From Treponema sp. (GTDB lineage Bacteria; Spirochaetota; Spirochaetia; Treponematales; Treponemataceae): a DNA stretch of 23,558 bases. Position numbers and translations under genes: made by a program. The notes under the pieces are model-generated. The model was not told the DNA's origin, ran no database searches, and saw nothing but the letters and a program-made list of their open reading frames with translations. Location: contig JAEDFX010000029.1 in NCBI GenBank assembly GCA_016297805.1, positions 1 to 23,558 on the forward strand, written 5' to 3'. Shown one piece after another: positions 1-5,841 of the stretch. How positions within the stretch are numbered: position 1 is the stretch's first letter; the number at the start of each line of letters is the position of its first letter.

Positions 1-1
1 A

Positions 2-73
2 CATCTCCTAGCAGAATTGAACTGCTGTTGTCGGGATGAAAACCCGATGTCCTAACCACTAGACGAAGGAGAC
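2..73 (-). tRNA. tRNA-Glu (anticodon UUC)
   Basis: On the minus strand this folds as a full cloverleaf of 72 nt. The acceptor stem is GTCTCCT pairing with AGGAGAT, with one G-U at the first pair. The D arm contains TAGTGGTTAGGAC. The anticodon stem TCGGG/CCCGA closes the loop TTTTCAT, giving anticodon TTC. The T stem AGCAG/CTGCT closes the loop TTCAATT. The base after the discriminator G is T, so the CCA end is not encoded. The body closely resembles bacterial tRNA-Glu, which also supplies glutamyl-tRNA for tetrapyrrole synthesis in organisms using the C5 pathway. Confidence 0.95.
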
Positions 74-78
74 ATATA

Positions 79-93
79 TCAGCTCGTAGCTGA
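79..93 (-). promoter_or_regulatory. hairpin in the tRNA-Glu 5' leader
   Basis: A perfect 6-bp inverted repeat (TCAGCT and AGCTGA around a 3-base loop) lies between the predicted start of transcription and the mature tRNA end at 73. It would cover almost the whole precursor leader, leaving about 5 single-stranded bases before the RNase P cut site. The repeat is seen directly; any role in processing or stability is inference. Confidence 0.5.
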
Positions 94-100
94 CTGTTAT

Positions 101-129
101 AATATAGCAGATTGATAATTCTTCGTCAA
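101..129 (-). promoter_or_regulatory. sigma-70-type promoter of tRNA-Glu
   Basis: The minus strand has TTGACG (124-129), a 17-base spacer and TATATT (101-106). Both boxes match 5 of 6 consensus bases at the optimal spacing. Transcription should start near position 94, about 20 bases before the mature tRNA 5' end. Confidence 0.75.
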
Positions 130-168
130 CACTCAAAATGCTTTTTTTTAAAAAATTTGTATTTTTTT

Positions 169-1413
169 TTACATATTCATACCAAATTTCTTTACAAGTT
201 TTTCCTGCAAACCTTTACATTCATCAGGATTAAGTCCCAATTTCAATGCAACATCTAAATCTGTCATAGATTTTTCATATTCCTGTAATTCAAAATATGC
301 GATAGCCCTTCGGAAACAGGTATGAGCCTGAAATTCATTAATTTCCAGGGATTTAGTATAACAATCTACAGCTTCCTGATATTTTTTCTGGATAGAATAT
401 ACAATACCCTTATAATAATATGATCTGAAAGCAGTTGGATCAGCTTCAATACTTTTTGCAAAATCATCCAATGCAGCATCAAGGTTATTCATTGAAAAAT
501 ATGCCATACCTCTATGCTTTCTGATAACAGCAATTATAGTATGCTGATCTCCTGAAACAGCATCCAGGATTCTAGAATAAATATCAACAGCATCTTGCAT
601 TCTACCTTCATTATGAGCCTGAATTGCTCTCAAAAGCATATCATCAATTGTTCCCTGAACAAAGGGAGTAACTCTGTTAATATTTTCTTTTTTCTCAGAA
701 TTATCATTAAGAAAATTATCAGCCTGTGAATAGAAAGATCTTCTTCTTACATCCAGTTCTTTCTGCAGTTTATTCTGATAATCACGGATTTCCTGGAAAG
801 TAATATCTGCCAGAGTCAAAGAGGCATTTATAGATGCTAATTTACGGCGTAATGGAATATCAAAAGGATTAAATTCAGTCTTATAAATCAATTCATGTTC
901 TACTTCGGCCCATGCATCCTGAAGAATTGTACGAATCTGAATCTCACATACAATATCATCAGAAATAGGCTTTAAATTTTCATACTTTCCTTTTAATTCA
1001 GGTTTAAATTCATCAGGTATCTTAACCAGTACATGTGTTGACTCATAACCAAACTCACTGAATTTTTTTTCAGCACCTTTAACTTCAACTTCTTTAATAT
1101 CAAAAAATTCTTTTATTTGTTCAACTGCAAGATTAATATCCTCCAGAAAAGCACAAATCATTCGAATTCCCATCATATCTGTTAAATAAATAAGATCGAA
1201 TCCCTGCTCCACAGACTTTGGTTTTAATCTTAAAACCTTCTTATAATAAGAATTAAAACTTTTCACACGACTTTTATAAGTTGGCTGAGCTGAAAGTTTT
1301 ACATTTTGTTGAAGTCTTTCAACAACTTTTTTCATTATCTCATTAAAATAGTCATTATATGATTCGTAAGTTTCTTTTATTTGTGATTTTGATACCAAAT
1401 TAGATGTGTCCAT
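169..1413 (-). CDS. RelA/SpoT-type (p)ppGpp synthetase fused to C-terminal TPRs
   Basis: This 414-residue cytoplasmic protein should transfer pyrophosphate from ATP to GDP or GTP to make the stringent-response alarmone. Residues about 20-215 form a RelA/SpoT synthetase domain. It has the basic ATP-binding stretch SRVKSFNSYYKK (48-59), catalytic Asp79 in TDMMGIR, the guanine-stacking Tyr123 in GYESTH, and Glu157 in CEIQIRT followed by WAEVEHELIYK. No HD hydrolase, TGS or ACT domain is present, so it resembles small alarmone synthetases and should not degrade ppGpp. Residues about 260-405 hold three to four TPRs, which ordinary small synthetases lack; a partner-sensing role is inference. The start is ATG with a weak AAAGG just upstream. 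It lies only 17 bases past the flaA terminator hairpin and has no convincing promoter of its own. Confidence 0.88.
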   Translation of the reverse strand: MDTSNLVSKSQIKETYESYNDYFNEIMKKVVERLQQNVKLSAQPTYKSRVKSFNSYYKKVLRLKPKSVEQGFDLIYLTDMMGIRMICAFLEDINLAVEQIKEFFDIKEVEVKGAEKKFSEFGYESTHVLVKIPDEFKPELKGKYENLKPISDDIVCEIQIRTILQDAWAEVEHELIYKTEFNPFDIPLRRKLASINASLTLADITFQEIRDYQNKLQKELDVRRRSFYSQADNFLNDNSEKKENINRVTPFVQGTIDDMLLRAIQAHNEGRMQDAVDIYSRILDAVSGDQHTIIAVIRKHRGMAYFSMNNLDAALDDFAKSIEADPTAFRSYYYKGIVYSIQKKYQEAVDCYTKSLEINEFQAHTCFRRAIAYFELQEYEKSMTDLDVALKLGLNPDECKGLQEKLVKKFGMNM

Positions 1414-1419
1414 AAGCCT

Positions 1420-1462
1420 TTAAAATAAATAAACGCCTTGGAAGTTTAATTCCAAAGCGTTT
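1420..1462 (-). terminator. rho-independent terminator of flaA
   Basis: On the minus strand, 22 bases after the flaA stop, AAACGC-T-TTGGAA and TTCCAA-G-GCGTTT pair as a 12-bp stem with one T-G mismatch or wobble around the 6-base loop TTAAAC. It is followed by the T-rich tail ATTTATTTT. The tail overlaps the ribosome-binding region of the downstream alarmone synthetase gene. Confidence 0.88.
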
Positions 1463-1484
1463 TTAAGATTAGTTTATAACTAAA

Positions 1485-2576
1485 TTAGTCAGTAACTTCT
1501 GCAGCGTTACCGCTTGTCTGCTGAGCATTTGAAGAAGAATCTGCATTCAAGCTTGATGTGAATTCATCTTCAGAAGCCAACTTAGCTCTTTCGAGGTAAC
1601 GATTAACCTGTTTGTTACCAAATCTCTGCATTTCTGCATTCTGACGTGCATTTTCTTTCTTACCAATGATTCCCCAAAGGTCTTCATCTGCGATATCACG
1701 ATCACTTGTAAGAAGAGCTTTATCATAAATAACTTTTACGTCTTTGAAGTAACCGATGAAGTCTCCACCAATGTGAGCTGCATCACGTGTAATCTGGAAT
1801 CCTTCGAACTTAACAAATGGAAGTCCGCGAGGATAGATTGGATATACACGAATTTCGCGGTTACGAATTTCTGTGATGTACTGTGGATTGTTCCAGCGAA
1901 GTTCTTTCCAACCATCAAATCCGAGGTAACCCATGAAATAACGTCTTTCAATATTATCATTATCAGAAAGGAGAACGTAAAGTCCGTGTGGATAGTTCAT
2001 ACCCATTGTTGTAACAGAAATAGATTTGATAGTTCCAACATTTTTTACAACACCGTAACCATCTTCAAAAAGTGTTTTACCACTTGCTTTCTGTTCATCA
2101 GTTGGTTCCTGACGAACTCCGTTTTCATCTGCATCTGCCAATGGTTCGTAAGCAGGAATCTGGAATGGAGGAACGATCTTAGCATTTGCATTAGAATTCC
2201 ATGTTGGGAATACAATACGAACACCCATTACATTGCTTCCAGCGAATGGAACATCAGCTTCACCTTTAACTGGTGCAGCAACAACCTGTGAATCAGCCAA
2301 ACTAGCAACTGTTTTTGCAGAAGAGTTCAACTTAACTTCCCATTCTGGAAGAGCCAAAGAAGTTTTCATAAGATCTTTCTGATCTTCTGTGAAAGTTGCT
2401 CCGGCACTTACAGAGTAATCCATTACAGTGTGACCATTCTGAGTTGCGTTTCCGTTGTCATCTTCACAGCAGTCAGCGTCCAAGAGTGTAAAATCGATGA
2501 GCATACTTTCGTCTGCGAAAGCAACGCCACCTACAAGCAGCATAGCAGCTGCAAATAAACCCAAAGTCTTCTTCAT
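1485..2576 (-). CDS. flaA: FlaA, periplasmic flagellar filament sheath (outer layer) protein
   Basis: This 363-residue protein is the spirochete FlaA sheath protein that coats the FlaB core of periplasmic flagella and affects filament stiffness and cell motility. Residues 1-21 form a signal peptide ending VAFA before DES, consistent with Sec export. The mature protein shows the FlaA pattern, including GLYVLLSDND, RRYFMGYLGFDGW, EIRVYPIYPRGLPFVKFEGF and DFIGYFKDVKVIYDK, and a Ser/Asn/Gln-rich C-terminal tail. An adjacent Cys36-Cys37 pair sits near the mature N-terminus in an acidic stretch. An AAGGAG ribosome-binding site lies 8 bases before the ATG. It has its own promoter and a strong terminator, so it can be transcribed as a single gene in large amounts. 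Length is close to the roughly 350 residues usual for FlaA. Confidence 0.96.
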   Translation of the reverse strand: MKKTLGLFAAAMLLVGGVAFADESMLIDFTLLDADCCEDDNGNATQNGHTVMDYSVSAGATFTEDQKDLMKTSLALPEWEVKLNSSAKTVASLADSQVVAAPVKGEADVPFAGSNVMGVRIVFPTWNSNANAKIVPPFQIPAYEPLADADENGVRQEPTDEQKASGKTLFEDGYGVVKNVGTIKSISVTTMGMNYPHGLYVLLSDNDNIERRYFMGYLGFDGWKELRWNNPQYITEIRNREIRVYPIYPRGLPFVKFEGFQITRDAAHIGGDFIGYFKDVKVIYDKALLTSDRDIADEDLWGIIGKKENARQNAEMQRFGNKQVNRYLERAKLASEDEFTSSLNADSSSNAQQTSGNAAEVTD

Positions 2577-2624
2577 TTTTGAAGCTCCTTATTATACTAA
2601 TTCGATGTAGCCTTGTATTGAGTA

Positions 2625-2653
2625 ATTATCCACTATGTACACCTTTTTGTCAA
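2625..2653 (-). promoter_or_regulatory. strong sigma-70-type promoter of flaA
   Basis: The minus strand reads TTGACA (2648-2653), exactly 17 bases, then GATAAT (2625-2630). The -35 box is perfect and the -10 box matches 5 of 6 bases. The predicted start is near 2618, giving a 5' leader of about 40 bases that carries AAGGAG. This fits an abundant structural protein and indicates flaA is driven by the housekeeping sigma factor rather than by FliA (sigma-28). Confidence 0.85.
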
Positions 2654-2676
2654 CGCATTTTTAATTGTCAAATGCG
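2654..2676 (-). promoter_or_regulatory. inverted repeat abutting the flaA -35 box
   Basis: CGCATTT and AAATGCG form a perfect 7-bp inverted repeat with a 9-base loop. It spans the stop codon of the GerMN gene and touches the first base of the flaA -35 box. It has no T-tail, so it is not a classical terminator. It could be an operator, a weak 3'-end hairpin for the upstream transcript, or chance. A second TTGACA lies within the repeat, 18 bases upstream of the real -35 box. Confidence 0.45.
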
Positions 2677-3134
2677 ATTTTTCCATTTACAAAAACTTCA
2701 ACTTCATCAATTTTTGAAAAATTTTTTTTCACATTTTCTTTCAAAAGATTGATTCCGTCTTTTATCTCTACCACTCCATCACCCATTGCAAGTAAATCAG
2801 ATGAAAGGTTCAAATACAGTACATTATCACGACTGAAACATGATAAAACCTTTGTTTCCGGTGTAAAAATAAACTTTGTACGTTCAATTGTTGACCCCAG
2901 AAGAAGCTCATCCACAAAGTAATTTATATCACCCTGATGTGGATTTTTAGCCAGATTTCTGTATTCAATAATATACTGTCCATCATCAGCAGATGGAAAT
3001 ATAAAGATTCGTCTATGAGATTTCTGTCCAATCAGAAAACTTAATAATGAAAATAAAAAAATTGCAAAAATACCAATGAGTATAATTGTATGTGCCCGAT
3101 ATTCTCTGCTAAAAAATGTTTTTACTGAAATCAT
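2661..3134 (-). CDS. membrane-anchored GerMN-domain protein
   Basis: This 157-residue protein has one N-terminal transmembrane helix (about residues 15-36, then GQKSHRR) and a periplasmic domain resembling GerMN. The matching features are FVDELLLGST, a central FTPETKVLSCFSRDNVLYLNLSS segment broken here as FTPETKVLSC then DNVLYLNLSS, a helix ending in LLKENVKKNF, and a closing VEVFVNG. GerMN domains occur in Firmicute spore germination protein GerM and in many envelope proteins, often near cell-wall hydrolases; their ligand is not generally known. The ATG overlaps the stop of the amidase gene by 4 bases (ATGA), so the two are translationally coupled. An envelope role with the amidase is inference. 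It has the same position next to flaA as a small hypothetical gene I recall in T. pallidum. Confidence 0.75.
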   Translation of the reverse strand: MISVKTFFSREYRAHTIILIGIFAIFLFSLLSFLIGQKSHRRIFIFPSADDGQYIIEYRNLAKNPHQGDINYFVDELLLGSTIERTKFIFTPETKVLSCFSRDNVLYLNLSSDLLAMGDGVVEIKDGINLLKENVKKNFSKIDEVEVFVNGKIAFDN

Positions 3135-4162
3135 TGTACTGAAGTAAATCCTTGTGAGCGTTCAAAATGTGTTACAAACGCACTGATGCCATTATATATT
3201 CCCAAGGTTGCCTTTTTCAAGTATTTATCATCATTCAACAGCAGGGCTTCTTTTTCATTAGAAACAAAGCCTAATTCGATTAAAACCGCAGGCATATTGG
3301 AATTTTTTACAACAAACCATTCTTCTGCTCTGATTCCTCTGGCTGTAGATTCTTTTCCAATTTGCCCCTGCAATCCATCCATAATGAATTTTGCAATCAT
3401 AATACTTTCTGTTGTATATTCTTCTTCCAGCATTGAGTTCATAATTGTAAACAAATTTTTATCATTATCAGCAGCAGATTTATCCAAAACTGTACGACGA
3501 TAACCTGGAGAAAGATACCATACTTCATATCCAGAGGATGATTTATTCAAAGATGAATTTACATGAATTGAAATAAACAGAACAGCTTCGTTTTCACCAA
3601 CTTTTACATTATTTGCTATATCTGTACGTTCACCAAGAGTAAGAAAAACATCTTTATCTCTTGTAAGGATAATCTGTTTCTGAGGATATGCGGCATGAAG
3701 ACGTTCATAAAGCATTTTTGCAACTTTAAGATTTATATCCTTTTCCTTAATTGTGACATTTTTTCCGTTTACTTTATAAGTTTTTAATGCACCAGGATCT
3801 TTTCCACCATGACCTGCATCAATAAGAATTGCACCAACTTTAAATGGGTCTTCTGATTTCTGATTAAAAAAATCTTCAGAATCATTTATAAACTTATTTG
3901 AAACATAAATCTGATTTTCCTTTATCTCAGGAGCATCAGTAATCATCATTCTAATACTATCAAGAAGTACAATTTCTTCACCGGCTCTAAAGCATAATTG
4001 ATGTCCATTTTTTTCAATCATTCCGCTTTCTGATAAACTATCCCAGTAAAGTGTCATTCCAAGATTTTTTCCTTTATCCATCAATGAAATGTCATTTGAT
4101 GCAAAAATAAATGAAAAATTGAAAATTAGAAATAAAAAAGCAAAAAATTTAATTTTTTTCAT
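3131..4162 (-). CDS. N-acetylmuramoyl-L-alanine amidase (Amidase_3 family)
   Basis: This 343-residue zinc enzyme should cleave the amide bond between N-acetylmuramic acid and L-alanine in peptidoglycan, acting in the periplasm. Residues 1-21 are a signal peptide (hydrophobic, ending FIFAS). Residues about 25-105 form a small all-beta N-terminal region. The catalytic domain runs from about 109 to 335, with the usual metal and catalytic residues: His118 in IDAGHGG, Glu140 in KEKDINL, His200 in ISIHVN and Glu296 in IELGF. AAGGA lies about 6 bases before the ATG. It follows the ATP-grasp gene by 41 bases and overlaps the GerMN gene by 4. Such amidases separate daughter cells or open the wall for envelope machines; involvement in placing periplasmic flagella is inference from the flaA neighbour. 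Confidence 0.92.
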   Translation of the reverse strand: MKKIKFFAFLFLIFNFSFIFASNDISLMDKGKNLGMTLYWDSLSESGMIEKNGHQLCFRAGEEIVLLDSIRMMITDAPEIKENQIYVSNKFINDSEDFFNQKSEDPFKVGAILIDAGHGGKDPGALKTYKVNGKNVTIKEKDINLKVAKMLYERLHAAYPQKQIILTRDKDVFLTLGERTDIANNVKVGENEAVLFISIHVNSSLNKSSSGYEVWYLSPGYRRTVLDKSAADNDKNLFTIMNSMLEEEYTTESIMIAKFIMDGLQGQIGKESTARGIRAEEWFVVKNSNMPAVLIELGFVSNEKEALLLNDDKYLKKATLGIYNGISAFVTHFERSQGFTSVQ

Positions 4163-4203
4163 TTGTATCCTTTTTCCTTCCAGTGAAGTCAGAAAATATA
4201 AAT

Positions 4204-5826
4204 CTACTTGGTTGAATCTGAAATGTATACTGCAGCCTGAATTCCACCACGAAGTATTGCACTCCAGAATTTTCTTGCGTCTAAAGCAGGATGTTTGCTT
4301 CTTAATTCATCAAATTTTTTAGCAGTCTGCTGAATTGTATTAAAATTCCAGTCCAACTTATTTATATATTCGGTTGTTTTTAAAACTTCAGGAATAAAAT
4401 CTGAAACTTTTTTATTGGCAGGAATTTCTCCAGAAATTGTAGAAAGCTCTTTTTCGCTCAGTTTTCCATATGCTGATGGTGGGAAATTTTCTTCATCATT
4501 TTGACTTATACCTGCAAGAAAATCATCAGTTTTTTTATTATTTGGTTTTAATGTAATGAAAATATTTGATACGGCATCTTGTGCTGCCTGAATTGCTATT
4601 TCGTGATTATGACTTACAGCAATTATATTTCCACATTTTTCTACGTTATTGCGGGGGAAATCTACATCACTTCCAATGTTTACTGTGGCTCTTGGTAAAG
4701 TATCGAAAACTGCCTTATCAGTAAATTCTGTAATATTTTCTATATATTCCACTGTTCCTGGAATACTCATCCATGCTCGCTCTGCAGAAGTACGTTTACA
4801 TGGAACTTCAAATAATTCATATGGATTTTCTGCAGTTTTACATAATTCAGAAGGTGTAAATTCTACAGCCACACGATTTTTTATTAAATCTTCAGGTTCT
4901 TTTCCACTGGCAATAAGAAGTCCTTGTTTTGTAAGATTCAAGTCAGATGCATATGGATATGTCCATCCAGACATATAACCACCGGAAAGACGTCCCGCGA
5001 TTTCTCCAATCATTGGACCTTTTTTTGTATATTTAATATCTGCCTTTGCAGCACCACAAGAAAGTCCCAAGGCCTTAGCACCAAGAGCAAAAACTGAAAT
5101 CAACTCATCGTGAACTTTTTTATCAAGAATCGCAGGCATTGTATGACCAATTTCAATGAAATATGGTGGATACTTTATATGACGAACAGCAAAACCAGTT
5201 ACAGTGAAGGTTCCGTTATAAACAAGTGCATCGATTGAATATTCTGGTCCATCCATATATTCCTCAACTATTGCATACCCTGTTCTTGAACATTCTGTTC
5301 CAGCTTTGATTGCAGGCATAAATTCAACTTCAGAGCGAACCATACGGCAACCCCGTGCCCCCATATTATCTACAGGTTTTACAACAAATGGGAAATCAAT
5401 TTTTTCCAGAATTTTCTGTAAAAGTGAATCCGAAATATCTTCTTTGCCAATTCTGAAGAACTTAGGAGAAGGTACATTGTGCTTTTCAAAGCATTCACGC
5501 ATCTGAGTTTTTACGCTGGCATTTGTAGCCGCAAGAAAGGAATGAGCAGGAAGTCCTAATTTTTCGGCAACATAGCTTACGCTGGCAGAAAAATCAGTTC
5601 CGGCAGTAAATACGGCAGCTAATCCTTCTGAACTGTTTTTCAGTTCTTCTGCATAGGTCAGAATTCCTTCTTTATCCTTAAGATCTATCTTCTTAAAAAC
5701 ATCTGCACAGGTAATTGCAACTGCTTTGTCATCTGCATCAATTACACAGGTTGTATAACCAAGTTGTTTTGCACTTAAAATTGCAGGCTTCTGCATTAAT
5801 CCTGCGCCTAAAATCAATATATTCAT
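4204..5826 (-). CDS. ATP-grasp carboxylate-amine (or related) ligase
   Basis: This 540-residue protein has an N-terminal nucleotide-fold domain starting NILILGAGLMQKPAI and a PurK/carbamoyl-phosphate-synthase-like ATP-grasp domain (about residues 105-310). Visible ATP-grasp elements are the lysine strand FPFVVKPVDNMGARGC (145-160), the EEYMDGPEYSID hinge (188-199) and the metal-binding end GPMIGEIAGRLSGGY (270-284). Members of this superfamily activate a carboxylate as an acyl phosphate and join it to an amine or thiol. Residues about 310-415 look like the usual C-terminal ATP-grasp lid. The last 110 residues, including NYNKL-like helical sequence around EYINKLDWNFN, I do not recognise. The substrate cannot be read from sequence. 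Its place between a sugar-activating fusion and a wall amidase suggests modification of a glycan or amino sugar. AAAGGA precedes the ATG by about 10 bases. Confidence 0.82.
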   Translation of the reverse strand: MNILILGAGLMQKPAILSAKQLGYTTCVIDADDKAVAITCADVFKKIDLKDKEGILTYAEELKNSSEGLAAVFTAGTDFSASVSYVAEKLGLPAHSFLAATNASVKTQMRECFEKHNVPSPKFFRIGKEDISDSLLQKILEKIDFPFVVKPVDNMGARGCRMVRSEVEFMPAIKAGTECSRTGYAIVEEYMDGPEYSIDALVYNGTFTVTGFAVRHIKYPPYFIEIGHTMPAILDKKVHDELISVFALGAKALGLSCGAAKADIKYTKKGPMIGEIAGRLSGGYMSGWTYPYASDLNLTKQGLLIASGKEPEDLIKNRVAVEFTPSELCKTAENPYELFEVPCKRTSAERAWMSIPGTVEYIENITEFTDKAVFDTLPRATVNIGSDVDFPRNNVEKCGNIIAVSHNHEIAIQAAQDAVSNIFITLKPNNKKTDDFLAGISQNDEENFPPSAYGKLSEKELSTISGEIPANKKVSDFIPEVLKTTEYINKLDWNFNTIQQTAKKFDELRSKHPALDARKFWSAILRGGIQAAVYISDSTK

Positions 5827-5841
5827 TTTTCACTATTTCCT

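Noticed and set aside
136..168. A/T-only dyad after the alarmone synthetase stop as a terminator
   Set aside because: The runs of A and T can pair, but there is no GC-containing stem and such sequence is common in this AT-rich DNA.
1773..2291. 172-residue open frame antisense to flaA
   Set aside because: It has no ribosome-binding site, Cys/Trp/Ile-rich nonsense composition and lies wholly within a well-supported flaA.
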